From Opitutaceae bacterium (GTDB taxonomy: Bacteria > Verrucomicrobiota > Verrucomicrobiia > Opitutales > Opitutaceae): a stretch of 64,000 nt of DNA. Under the pieces are notes generated by a model that had not been told where the DNA came from, searched no databases, and was given only the letters and a program-made list of their open reading frames with translations. The position numbers were made by a program, and so were the translations under genes. Below are positions 15,150 through 23,897 of the stretch, piece after piece (position 1 is the first letter of the stretch; each line of letters opens with the position of its first letter). The stretch is from positions 62,001-126,000 of the forward strand of contig JAQTYQ010000007.1 of NCBI GenBank assembly GCA_028688225.1. Direction: 5' to 3'.

Positions 15150-16727
15150 TCAATCCGCGGTCGTTTGCTCCGACTCCTTAAAGGATTCGACCTGGTAGGT
15201 GAGGACGGACACGCCGGGCTGGCGCCAGGCCGCCGGGTCGCAGCCGGCTTTTTCCGCAAGATTGTTGAGAAACTCCACCTTGTCCGGCAACTGCTCCCAG
15301 ACTTGGGGCAGGTAGGTGGCGCTGCGCCAGCCGATCCGAAGCACGACGCCGTCGCGGTGCGGCTGGAGCCGGCGCAGCAGATCCTCCGGCGAACTGAACG
15401 CCAGCGGCTGCGGTTCGGTGAGCACGCTGATCTCGATCTCGAGTCCGTCCACCTCACCGGGACTCACCGGCGGGAAACGCGGGTCGCGGATCGCGGCATT
15501 GCGGGCGTTCTCGACGACGGCCTGGTACAGCGGCCCCTGCGGCAGGATGTAGCCGATGCAGCCGCGCAGGTCGCCGCGGTGGGTCAGCGTCACAAAGCAG
15601 CCCTTGGCCCCGGTGAGCTTCGGGGCGAGCCCGGCGGCGGGCACCTCGGGCAGCCGGCCCGTCGCGGCGGCCGCGCGCACGGCCTGGCGGGCGAGGTCCA
15701 GCAGGAGCCGGCGTTCTTCGGCCGTGTAGGTGGCCGGGGCGGCCGTCGTGGTCGACGGCGCGTAGAACGCGATCGACGCGTAGCCGACCACGCGCGATGT
15801 GTCGCCGGTGATGTCGCCGCTGTTGCGGCAGTCGAGCAGGCGGGCTTTCCAACCCTGCTCCCGGGCGAGATGCAGCAGGATGCGGATCGGAGTGTGACCG
15901 CACGCATCCTCGTCCCCGACGGCCTCGGGGTCGAGGCGGCAGATGGCGGCGACGGTGCGCTCGTCGAGCCCGCGGGCGGTGGCCGACGAATAATAATGAC
16001 TGAGATCGGAACTCGCGACGATCAGCGTCCGGTCGTCGAGGATCTGCTGCAACGCGTGGGCGGCCTGTTCCTCGTCGATTTCGCCGCAGACCACGGGCAC
16101 GAGCTGGAAATTGCGGAGCGTCCTCTGCAGGAACGGCACCTCGACCTCGACCGAGTGCTCCCAGGTGTCGGCCGTGTCCTCGGCCGGCGCGGCCCGCGAA
16201 GACTGGCGCCACCAGTCGGGCCGTTGCACGGCGCAACGCGGTTCGAGGGCGAAGGGCGGCAGCCGGGCGAGGCGGCCGGCCTTCTCCGAAACCGGCACAT
16301 TGCCGAGCGGCGTGCGGTAAACCGTGGCGGCCGACACCGCGGCGGCGCGCAGGTTGGCATAGTGGCTGGGGCCCATCACCACGATGGTGTCGTAGCTGCG
16401 GCCGGCCAGCCCCGCCGCTGCGGCGCGGGCCAGCAGCTTGTAGGCGGAGGCGGCCACCGGCCCGGAGTAGGGATAGCCGGCGTGGGGACAGATGAGCGCT
16501 TTGAGTTCTCCGGGCAGCGGCTCGGTCTTGGCCGCGGCCAGGCAGGCGTCGATTTCCTTGGACAGTTCGGCCGGGTCTTTTGGATAGAAGAGGCCGGCGA
16601 CGGCCGGCTCGCGGATCTTGGCCGCGTCGGGCGCTGCTTGGGCGGCGGCGCCATGCAGGCCGAGGGCAAGGCCGAGTACTATCACCGCGGTGAAAACCGG
16701 ACGCTGGAAGCGAGGGGAGGTGATCAT
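15150..16727 (-). CDS. AmmeMemoRadiSam proteins B and A fused: Memo domain plus AMMECR1 domain, exported
   Basis: A 525-residue protein. The N-terminus is a signal peptide (TAVIVLGLALGLHGAAAQAA). The Memo-like domain (about residues 35-320) has the conserved metal-site histidines in CPHAGYPYSGPVAA, GPSHYA, SSDLSHYYS and CGHTPIRILL. The AMMECR1 domain (about 340-515) has the hallmark DLRGCIGYILPQGPLYQAV and NAAIRDPRFPPVS. In most genomes these are two genes; fusion here shows that they act together, and the signal peptide puts them outside the cytoplasm. First gene of a four-gene minus-strand operon ending with AmrS, with its promoter in the 160-base gap shared with the divergent permease gene. 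The activity is unknown. Confidence 0.87.
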   Translation of the reverse strand: MITSPRFQRPVFTAVIVLGLALGLHGAAAQAAPDAAKIREPAVAGLFYPKDPAELSKEIDACLAAAKTEPLPGELKALICPHAGYPYSGPVAASAYKLLARAAAAGLAGRSYDTIVVMGPSHYANLRAAAVSAATVYRTPLGNVPVSEKAGRLARLPPFALEPRCAVQRPDWWRQSSRAAPAEDTADTWEHSVEVEVPFLQRTLRNFQLVPVVCGEIDEEQAAHALQQILDDRTLIVASSDLSHYYSSATARGLDERTVAAICRLDPEAVGDEDACGHTPIRILLHLAREQGWKARLLDCRNSGDITGDTSRVVGYASIAFYAPSTTTAAPATYTAEERRLLLDLARQAVRAAAATGRLPEVPAAGLAPKLTGAKGCFVTLTHRGDLRGCIGYILPQGPLYQAVVENARNAAIRDPRFPPVSPGEVDGLEIEISVLTEPQPLAFSSPEDLLRRLQPHRDGVVLRIGWRSATYLPQVWEQLPDKVEFLNNLAEKAGCDPAAWRQPGVSVLTYQVESFKESEQTTAD

Positions 16728-16887
16728 GGGGCTTCCTTCGGGACGGAGTCAGTCTGGGTTTCCCTTCTTCCGACGGCAATCCACGAGTTCGCGCGCCAAA
16801 ACAAAGACCGTGCGTGCGCGGCCGGTCGAGCTTCATTGCGGGGGAAATTTTGTAACTTATCGGCGGAATCGCGGGTTCTCCCGGTAT

Positions 16888-19344
16888 ATGCCCAGCATCA
16901 GCCTTCTGGTCCGCGACCTGCGTCAGGCCGTCCGCGCCCTGTGGCGGGAAAAAGGATTCACCGCCACCGTCCTGCTGACGCTGGCGCTCTGCCTCGGGGC
17001 CAACGTGGCGATCTTCACCGTGGTCTACTCGGTCCTGCTCCGGCCGCTGCCGTTTCCGCATCCCGAGGAGCTCGTGGTCACATTCAACGGTTATCCCAAG
17101 GCCGGCGTGGAGCGCGCCGGCTCCTCGATCTCCAACTACTACGAGCGCAAGGACGCCATCCCGGCCTTCGCCGAGATCGCCGCCATCCGCAACGGCAGCG
17201 CGATCATCGGCGAGGCCGGCGCGGCGGACCGCGTGTCGCTAGGACATGCGACCTCGTCCTTTTTCCACCTGCTCGGAGTTCAGCCGGCATTGGGCCGGTT
17301 CTTCACCGAGGAGGAAAATGAGGCCGCTATTTTCCGGGTGGTGCTGACGGATGAACTCTGGCGGCAGCGGTTCAACGCCGATCCCGGCGTGATCGGCCGC
17401 ACGATGCTCGTCAATAACATCCCGATCGCCATTGTCGGCGTGCTGCCGCCAGGATTCCGCTATCTCTCGTCCGATGCCCGATTCTGGCTGCCGCTCCCGT
17501 CTTCAAAGGAAGAGCGGTCGCTGAAGCAGCGTCACGCCAATAACGCGGAAGTCATTGCCCGGCTCAAGCCCGGAGCCACGCTGGCCGAGGCGCAAGCGCA
17601 GATCGATGCGCTCAACGCCCGGCTGCTGAAGGACGACCCTCTCGCCAAACTGATTGAGGATACGGGTTTCCACACCACCGTGGCCAGACTCCGCGCCGAG
17701 CATGTCGCCTCCATCCGACCCGCATTGCTGCTCCTGCAGGCCGGCGTGCTGTTTTTGCTGCTCATCGGCGCGGTCAATCTGGTCAATCTGCTGCTCATCC
17801 GCGCCAGCGCCCACAGCCGGGAGCTGGCCATCCGGCAGACGCTCGGCGCCAGCCACGGACAGGTGGCCGCCCAGATTCTCACCGAGACGATGGTGGTGGC
17901 CCTGCTGGGAGGTGGGCTGGGCCTCGGGGTGGGTGCCGCGGCCCTCCGGATGCTCGCGCTGCTGGGCACCGACCGGCTGCCGCTCGGAACCGTCATCACG
18001 TTTGACTGGACGATTGCCTTGACCGCCCTTGGCGGTGCGGCGGCGGTCGGGCTGCTGCTGGCGCTCCCCCTCATCTGGTTCAACCTGCACGGCACTCTCG
18101 CGCCCGTCCTGAACACCGAGTCGCGCGGCGGCACGACCACCCGGACCACCCACCGGTTGCGGCACAGCCTGATCGTGGCCCAGATCGCCCTGGCCTTCGT
18201 GCTGCTCGCCGGGGCGGGCCTGCTCGGTATGAGTTTCCAGCGCGTGCTGGCCGTGCATCCCGGTTTCCAACCGGACCATACCTTGACCGGCCGGGTCTCA
18301 ATGCCTTTGGTGAACTATAAGGATGATGCCGCGCGTTTTGCCTTTGCCGATCGGTTGCTGGTTGAACTGCGCGCTTTGCCGGGCGTGAAGGCCGCGGCCC
18401 TCGGCGCCTCGCTCCCTTTCAGCGGGTACGACGGCAACAGTGCCGTCATCGTCGAGGGCTATACGGTGGCCCCGGGCGATTCCATCCGTACGCACAACTT
18501 GTGCAGCGTATTCGGTGATTATTTTGCCGCGCTGGGCATCCCGCTGCGGGAAGGCCGCTTGCTCACGGCGGCCGATTCCCGGTCGAAGGATCGGGCCTGC
18601 CTGGTCGATGAGGATTTTGCCCGGCACTACTGGCCCGCGGGCGGCGCAGCTGGGCACCGGTTGTACAACGGGCCGCCCGATTATCCCGGCGTGCACCTTT
18701 ATACGGTGGTCGGGGTCGTGGGCAGCGTGAAACGAAATGATCTGGCCGACCGGCGGTCCAAGGGCGCGGTCTATTTTCCCTACCAGTCGACGGAAGGCAT
18801 GTCATTTGATCAGTGGGTGATCCTGCGTACCGGCCAGCAGCCGGAAGCCGTGGGGCCCGCGCTGCGCCAGGCCGTGCTGAAAATCGACCCCGGCTTGCCG
18901 GTGGATGAGCTCAAGTCCATGGTCACGCGCATCGACGACAGCCTCGTCGCCCGGCGTTCACCGATGCTGCTGGCGGGTGTTTTCGGCGGGGTGGCCCTCG
19001 GCTTGGCGGCGATCGGGATCTACGGTGTGCTGGCCTACGCCGTGGCCCAGCGGCGACGCGAGATCGGCGTGCGCATGGCACTGGGGGCGCTGCCGGAGCA
19101 GATTCTCCGGCAGTTTCTCCGGCTGGGCGCCACCTTGCTGGCGATCGGCACGGTCTTGGGGCTCGTTGGCGCATGGCTGGTCGGCCGGGCGATGAGCGGC
19201 CTGCTCTTCGACATCGCGCCGGCGAATCCGCTGGTGCTGGCAGGCACCGCGGTCCTGCTGGGGACCGTCGTGTTGCTGGCCTGCCTCCTGCCGGCGCGGC
19301 GCGCGGCGCGGATCGACCCGATCGTCGCCCTGCGCGCGGAGTGA
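16888..19344 (+). CDS. ADOP-family ABC transporter permease (MacB/FtsX-like, duplicated)
   Basis: An 818-residue membrane protein with two repeats of a MacB-type periplasmic core domain followed by an FtsX-like permease domain. The N-terminal helix region is LVRDLRQAVRALWREKGFTA and FTVVYSVLLRPLPFP, the hallmark start of the duplicated orphan permeases common in Acidobacteria and Verrucomicrobia. FtsX regions occur near residues 275-400 (LLLLQAGVLFLLLIGAVNLVN, RQTLGASHGQV) and at the C-terminus (GVRMALGALPEQILRQFLRLG, ACLLPARRAARIDPIVALR). No ATPase gene is next to it. The start at 16888 gives the family-typical N-terminus. Substrate unknown; export or envelope stress handling is inferred from the family. 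Confidence 0.9.
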   Translation: MPSISLLVRDLRQAVRALWREKGFTATVLLTLALCLGANVAIFTVVYSVLLRPLPFPHPEELVVTFNGYPKAGVERAGSSISNYYERKDAIPAFAEIAAIRNGSAIIGEAGAADRVSLGHATSSFFHLLGVQPALGRFFTEEENEAAIFRVVLTDELWRQRFNADPGVIGRTMLVNNIPIAIVGVLPPGFRYLSSDARFWLPLPSSKEERSLKQRHANNAEVIARLKPGATLAEAQAQIDALNARLLKDDPLAKLIEDTGFHTTVARLRAEHVASIRPALLLLQAGVLFLLLIGAVNLVNLLLIRASAHSRELAIRQTLGASHGQVAAQILTETMVVALLGGGLGLGVGAAALRMLALLGTDRLPLGTVITFDWTIALTALGGAAAVGLLLALPLIWFNLHGTLAPVLNTESRGGTTTRTTHRLRHSLIVAQIALAFVLLAGAGLLGMSFQRVLAVHPGFQPDHTLTGRVSMPLVNYKDDAARFAFADRLLVELRALPGVKAAALGASLPFSGYDGNSAVIVEGYTVAPGDSIRTHNLCSVFGDYFAALGIPLREGRLLTAADSRSKDRACLVDEDFARHYWPAGGAAGHRLYNGPPDYPGVHLYTVVGVVGSVKRNDLADRRSKGAVYFPYQSTEGMSFDQWVILRTGQQPEAVGPALRQAVLKIDPGLPVDELKSMVTRIDDSLVARRSPMLLAGVFGGVALGLAAIGIYGVLAYAVAQRRREIGVRMALGALPEQILRQFLRLGATLLAIGTVLGLVGAWLVGRAMSGLLFDIAPANPLVLAGTAVLLGTVVLLACLLPARRAARIDPIVALRAE

Positions 19345-19363
19345 TCAGCGGACCGGTCGTTGC

Positions 19364-19987
19364 TTAATAGCGGTCCATCACGAAAAACATGATCCAGGTG
19401 ACAGCAGCGGAAAATAATACGATGCCGCCCAAGCTGAAAAGCGCGGTGACGACGTTGTCCCGGTTCAGGATGAGGTTCGTGACGAGCGGGCCGTTCACGG
19501 CGATCATCACGATCAGGTAATCGCGCCGCCGACGGTTGGACCGGGGCGTGAGGTCCACGGGTTTCTCGAACTGCGCCTGCACGCGGGCCGTCTCCTGCAC
19601 GATCTCGAGCGCTTCATTCCGCGTCTGGGCCCCGATGGCCTTCGACGCCGCCGGGGGAGCGGCGGCCGGGTTCGGGCGCGCCGGCGTCGGATCCGTGGTG
19701 ATGGGCACCTTGCCTTGGTTGGCCGCGGCGATTGCGGCGTGTACGTCGATGCGGGTGCCGCCCGGTTGGTTGACCGTCACAAACTCGCGCAGCTTGAACT
19801 GGAACTCCCGTCGCGCCGGCAACAGGTCGAGGCATTCCGGAATCTCCTGCAACGGCTGCCACGGCCCGGAACCGCCGCCGGCCGCCGGCGTCGCGCCGGT
19901 GACCACGCCGACCATGGCCAGTTCACGCAACTGATCGCGGTCGAATGGCCCGCGGATCTGGTTGTCCAGCATGACGAAGAGCTGCAT
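19364..19987 (-). CDS. GYF_2-domain membrane protein
   Basis: A 207-residue protein. Its N-terminus, MQLFVMLDNQIRGPFDRDQL then VGVVTGATPA and GPWQPL, is the GYF_2 (DUF4339) pattern. A Pro/Ala-rich linker follows and then two membrane helices near the C-terminus (DYLIVMIAVNGPLVTNLIL and VTALFSLGGIVLFSAAVTWI). It is probably anchored in the inner membrane with the GYF domain in the cytoplasm as a protein-interaction module. A GTG at 20056 preceded by TTTAGGAG is an alternative start that would add 23 residues. Converges with the permease gene across a 19-base gap. Confidence 0.74.
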   Translation of the reverse strand: MQLFVMLDNQIRGPFDRDQLRELAMVGVVTGATPAAGGGSGPWQPLQEIPECLDLLPARREFQFKLREFVTVNQPGGTRIDVHAAIAAANQGKVPITTDPTPARPNPAAAPPAASKAIGAQTRNEALEIVQETARVQAQFEKPVDLTPRSNRRRRDYLIVMIAVNGPLVTNLILNRDNVVTALFSLGGIVLFSAAVTWIMFFVMDRY

Positions 19988-20289
19988 CGGGGCGGCGGAC
20001 GGAAGGACCACCGGAATGCTTGCCCGCACGATGACGCCGCGCGGCCGCGATTGCACGCTCCTAAATTGTTTTGGTGAATTTCGACTCCGTTTTGCTTTGC
20101 GATCTTCGCTGGTTGCTCACTGCGATCGGGGTTCGCGTACCAGACTGACATCTGGAGGTAGGGCGTGACCGCCGGGCACGCCGAGAGATACGGACGGCCC
20201 AGCGGTCCGTCCCTACCCGTCAGGCTATCTCGCGAGCATCAATAGTTACGGCTTCGTCGGGCAGCGTGGGACTTCCGTTTAGGCGTGGC
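19988..20289. other. Spacer between mutY and the GYF-domain gene
   Basis: No gene. An imperfect inverted repeat at about 20157-20217 begins GGTAGGGCGTGACCG and ends CGGTCCGTCCCTACC. It may be another dispersed repeat or a hairpin behind mutY. Confidence 0.45.
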
Positions 20290-21345
20290 TTAGCGGCGAC
20301 CTGCGAGCAGGAGTTCTTGGATCCAGCGGCGGTGCGGGCCGGAGAGGGTAATGTGCTCCAGCTCCGCCACGTGCACCCAGTGCAGCGTCGCATTGGCGGC
20401 GAGCCGGCGGCGGTCGGCGGGCGTGAGCGCCACCGCGTGGATCGACTCGGTGATGCGGTGGTTGGTGATGGTGCGCGTGTGCCGGGCCAGAAGCGGCGCG
20501 GCCTGCACGGTCGTCGGATGGAAGCCAAGTTGGTCGGCAGTCGGCAGTTCATGGAGGTCGGCGAGGCGACGGGCATCGCCGGCTGCGCGATGCAGCAAAA
20601 GGCAGCCGTCATGCTCGCACCACGCGCGTGCGACGGTGCGCTGGCCGGTCTTCTTCCGCTCCAGCCGCGGATAGCGCTCCGGGGCGCCGCGGCGCGCGGC
20701 GGCGCAAAACCGCCGCACCGGGCAGGACGCGCAGCCGGGGTGGTGGCGCGTGCAGACCAGAGCGCCCAGTTCCATCATCGCCTGATTATGCGTGCCGGGA
20801 TCGGAGCGTTTGAGGAGGACCCCGGCAAGGGGCGCAAAATGCTTTGCCGCCGAGGCGCTGTCGCGAAACCGAGTGCCGTCGGCGGTGAGCCGGGCGAGGA
20901 CGCGCACGACATTGCCATCGACGCAGGCGGCGGGCGCGTCGAAGGCAAGGCTGGCGATTGCCGCCGCCGTGTAGGGTCCGACGCCCGGCAGCTCGCGCCA
21001 GGCTTCGGGCGTGCGCGGCGGGGCGGGAAGGGCGGCGAGCGCCCGGGCCAGCCGGTGGAGGTTGCGGGCGCGGGAGTAGTAGCCGAGGCCTTCCCAGAGT
21101 TTGAGCACCCACGCCTCGGAGGCGGCCGCGAGCGCGGCGAAGCCGGGCAGTTCACGCATCCAGCGCGCAAAATAGGGCAGGACCGTCTTGATCTGCGTCT
21201 GCTGCAGCATGAACTCCGAGACGACCGTCCCGTAGAGCGACGGGGATTCGCGCCACGGCAGCCGCCGGTGGTGCCGGCGATACCAGGCATGCAGGGCGCG
21301 CTGGAAGGCGGCCTTGCGGGAAATAGGGCGCTGAACTTGATGCAC
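20290..21345 (-). CDS. mutY: A/G-specific adenine DNA glycosylase
   Basis: Base-excision repair enzyme that removes adenine paired with 8-oxoguanine. HhH-GPD core: WRESPSLYGTVVSEFMLQQTQ, GYYSRARNL, then the helix-hairpin-helix ELPGVGPYTAAAIASLAF and catalytic Asp region CVDGNVVRVLAR. The iron-sulphur loop CTRHHPGCASCPVRRFC fits C-x6-C-x2-C-x5-C. The C-terminal NUDIX-like 8-oxoG recognition domain follows (RAWCEHDGCLLLHRAAGDAR). The GTG at 21345 is proposed because the ORF upstream runs into repeat-like DNA. Length of about 350 residues is normal. Confidence 0.93.
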   Translation of the reverse strand: MHQVQRPISRKAAFQRALHAWYRRHHRRLPWRESPSLYGTVVSEFMLQQTQIKTVLPYFARWMRELPGFAALAAASEAWVLKLWEGLGYYSRARNLHRLARALAALPAPPRTPEAWRELPGVGPYTAAAIASLAFDAPAACVDGNVVRVLARLTADGTRFRDSASAAKHFAPLAGVLLKRSDPGTHNQAMMELGALVCTRHHPGCASCPVRRFCAAARRGAPERYPRLERKKTGQRTVARAWCEHDGCLLLHRAAGDARRLADLHELPTADQLGFHPTTVQAAPLLARHTRTITNHRITESIHAVALTPADRRRLAANATLHWVHVAELEHITLSGPHRRWIQELLLAGRR

Positions 21346-21413
21346 CGGTGATATGAATTGGCCGCCAAGAAGCCTAGCGCGGCGGAGCCGCAACCAAGAG
21401 AAGGAGGAGCTTT

Positions 21414-21492
21414 TTAATCACGGATTCCACTGATGGGCACAGATTGAATGCCGTTTTTTATCCGTGTCGATCCGTGTGATCCGTGGTCGATT
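21414..21492. repeat. ATCCGTG-type dispersed repeat between mutY and rnhC
   Basis: Reads AATCACGGATTCCACTGATG and, later, TCGATCCGTGTGATCCGTGG, an imperfect inverted arrangement. It lies in a 297-base divergent gap with no other recognisable content. Confidence 0.6.
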
Positions 21493-21642
21493 GGCTTAAC
21501 TTCGCCGCGCGCGAGGATTTTTGGTGGATGACAGCACAAAAGATGCAAGCGAATACACCACGATTGCCGGGGAAGGCAGAAGCAACCTGGCCGCAGGCTT
21601 TTTCTTTGCGCTTTTGGCGGCTTTTTGCGGCTATTGCCGCCG

Positions 21643-22656
21643 ATGAAGCCACGGCAGGACAACGCCGACGAGGCGGCAAAAAAGCTCAGCACCTACACGA
21701 TCAAGCTCGACGACGCGCAACTGGAGAAGCTGCGCGTTGTCTGCGAGGCGAAAGGCTGGGAGCCTTTTGAGGTGGCGTACGCGCGCTTCGCCTTCCGCGG
21801 GCCGGACGTCAACGTGACCGCCTACGACAAGCGCCGGATCGTGGTCATCGCCGGCAAGGGGACGGAGGAGTTCGTGCTCCACACGCTGGAGACCGAGGTG
21901 ACCGGCGCCCCGCGCCTGGGCTACGACGAGGTGCTGCACCCGGAGCGGTTTGAGCCGCACGCCGGGCTCGACGAGAGCGGCAAGGGCGACTTCTTCGGTC
22001 CGGTCGTCGCCGCGACGGTCATCGCCGACAAGCCGGCCATCGGCGCCTGGCTCAAGGCCGGCGTGAAGGACAGCAAGCTGCTGGCCGATTCGCAGATCCT
22101 CAAGCTCGACGATCTCATCCGCAAAACCCCGGGGGCGGTGGCGAAGACCTGCGCTTGCGGCATGCCGAAGTACAACGAGCTGATGCTCCGCCCCGGCGCC
22201 AATCTCAACCGCCTGCTGGCCTGGCAGCACGCCACGGCCCTGGAGCAGGCGCTCAATGAAAAATGGGTGCCGTGGGGCCTGCTCGACCAGTTTTCCAAGC
22301 AGCCGCTCGCGCAGCGCGAGCTGGCAAAGAAGGCGGTGAAGCATTTCGACCTGAAGATGCGCACCAAGGCCGAGGAGGATCCGGTGGTCGCGGCGGCGTC
22401 GGTCGTGGCGCGGGCCGAGTACGTGCGGGTGATGAAAAAGCTCTCGCAACGCTTCGGCGGACCGCTGCAGAAGGGCGCGAGCGGCCGGGTCAAGGAGCAG
22501 GCGGCCGAGATCATCCGCAAGTTCGGCGCGCCCGCGCTGGGCGATTTCGCCAAGCTGCATTTCCGCACGGCCTACGAGGTGGTGGCCGCGGCGGGCAAAC
22601 TCGCCGAGCTGCCGCTGCCCCGGCCGAAGGAACGGGTGGAATGGCACCACGAATGA
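21643..22656 (+). CDS. rnhC: Ribonuclease HIII
   Basis: Cleaves the RNA strand of RNA-DNA hybrids. A 337-residue protein with the N-terminal TBP-like substrate-binding domain (YTIKLDDAQLEKLRVVCEAKGW, with FRGPDVNVTAYDKRRIVVI and GTEEFVLHTLE) and the C-terminal catalytic domain. The latter contains LDESGKGDFFGPVVAA (the DEx(n)G signature of type 2 RNases H), VKDSKLL, and AEEDPVVAAASVVARAEYV with the remaining acidic residues. ATG at 21643 fits the family N-terminus. It is followed, after a repeat-filled gap, by rnhB on the same strand. Confidence 0.94.
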   Translation: MKPRQDNADEAAKKLSTYTIKLDDAQLEKLRVVCEAKGWEPFEVAYARFAFRGPDVNVTAYDKRRIVVIAGKGTEEFVLHTLETEVTGAPRLGYDEVLHPERFEPHAGLDESGKGDFFGPVVAATVIADKPAIGAWLKAGVKDSKLLADSQILKLDDLIRKTPGAVAKTCACGMPKYNELMLRPGANLNRLLAWQHATALEQALNEKWVPWGLLDQFSKQPLAQRELAKKAVKHFDLKMRTKAEEDPVVAAASVVARAEYVRVMKKLSQRFGGPLQKGASGRVKEQAAEIIRKFGAPALGDFAKLHFRTAYEVVAAAGKLAELPLPRPKERVEWHHE

Positions 22657-23068
22657 GTTCGACCACAGATTGCACGGATGGAAACGGATTTCCTTGTAGG
22701 AGCGTGCTGGCACGCGACCAATCCTCCGTAGCCTTGGCGGAGAAGGATGGCCGATTATCGCCTGATCCTCGACGGACTCGGGGTTTCGTAGTGAGGCTTT
22801 GGACAGAGTGCTCGGTCCGAACTCTCACCAGCCGCCGCTCTTCGAACCATGGTTCACAGGCAAGACAAGGCCGGCGGGGTCAGCCGATTCGACACGCTCA
22901 CGGCAGGCGACTCCGCCCTACAACAAACTCCGCGTCCGAAAATGTAGGGCGGGATCACCCGATCCCGCCTCATCGGCCACCAGTGATGTCCCACTTTGTT
23001 CAATCGGACGGGCGAAAGGCCGGCTAGTGCCGATCCGTGGCATCCGTGGTGGATCTTTCTTCCCTGTC
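22657..23068. repeat. Mosaic of dispersed repeats between rnhC and rnhB
   Basis: No gene. It carries several adjacent repeat fragments: an ACAGATTGCACGGATGG element near 22666, TGTAGGAGCGTGCTGGCACG near 22695, the 20-base core at 22890-22909 that also lies inside the rsmB-like gene, GTAGGGCGGGATCACCCGAT near 22946, and CCGATCCGTGGCATCCGTGG near 23031. Confidence 0.62.
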
Positions 23069-23893
23069 ATGCCCAAGCGCCGCCAGCTCCGTGGATTCGA
23101 CCTCAAGCAGATCGAGGGGCATGCCCAGCTCATCGGGGTCGACGAGGCCGGGCGCGGGGCGCTGGCCGGGCCGGTGGTGGCGGGCGCGGTGCTGGTGACG
23201 CAGGAATTTCTCGAGGGCCGCTGGGCCGTGGCGCGCAGCGGCCGGGTGAACGACTCGAAGCAGCTCACGCCCCAGCAGCGGGACGAGGTCTTTGCCGAGA
23301 TCGAGCAGCTCGCGCTGGAGGGCCAGCTGCACGCGACCTACGGCGAGGCCTCGGTGGCCGAGATCGAGGAGCTGAACATCCTGGGCGCGACCAAGCTCGC
23401 CATGCGCCGCGCGCTCGAGGGCATCTATCCGCCCTCGGCGTTCGCGCGCCGCATCGAGCCCGACCTGTTCGCGAGCGAGGAGGAGGTGCACGCCTTCCAG
23501 CCGCAGGTGTCGTGCCGCATCCTCATCGACGGGCTGGCCCTGCGCAGCTTCGCCTATCCGCACACGGGCGTGGTGCGCGGCGACGCCCGCTCGCTCTGCG
23601 TCGCCCTGGCCTCGATCGTCGCCAAGGTCACGCGCGACCGGATGATGGAGGAGCTCGACCGGCGGCATCCCGGGTACGGTTTTGCCCAACACAAGGGCTA
23701 CGGCACCGACGAGCACCGCGACGCCGTGCTCAAACTCGGCCGCTGCCCGGCCCACCGCGGCGCGTTTCTGCGCAAGCTCATGCGCGGCCGCGTCGACCCG
23801 GCGCAAATGAACCTGTTCGACGTGGAGGCCCCGCCTTTATCCGTGCCCTCCGCGAAATCCGTGGTTGAATCTCCCGTGAAAAAAGCAACCTAG
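23069..23893 (+). CDS. rnhB: Ribonuclease HII
   Basis: Removes single ribonucleotides and RNA from DNA. A 274-residue protein with IGVDEAGRGALAGPVVAGAV (catalytic Asp-Glu), VNDSKQLTPQQRDEVFAEI, CRILIDGLAL (third Asp), SIVAKVTRDRMM and HPGYGFAQHKGYGTDEHRDA. It is longer than usual: an internal 20-residue insertion around PPSAFARRIEPDLFASEEE and a tail of about 18 residues encoded by an ATCCGTG-type repeat (about 23838-23877) that has been read into the C-terminus. ATG at 23069 matches the family start. The stop lies 4 bases before the histidine kinase gene. Confidence 0.93.
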   Translation: MPKRRQLRGFDLKQIEGHAQLIGVDEAGRGALAGPVVAGAVLVTQEFLEGRWAVARSGRVNDSKQLTPQQRDEVFAEIEQLALEGQLHATYGEASVAEIEELNILGATKLAMRRALEGIYPPSAFARRIEPDLFASEEEVHAFQPQVSCRILIDGLALRSFAYPHTGVVRGDARSLCVALASIVAKVTRDRMMEELDRRHPGYGFAQHKGYGTDEHRDAVLKLGRCPAHRGAFLRKLMRGRVDPAQMNLFDVEAPPLSVPSAKSVVESPVKKAT

Positions 23894-23897
23894 ACCC

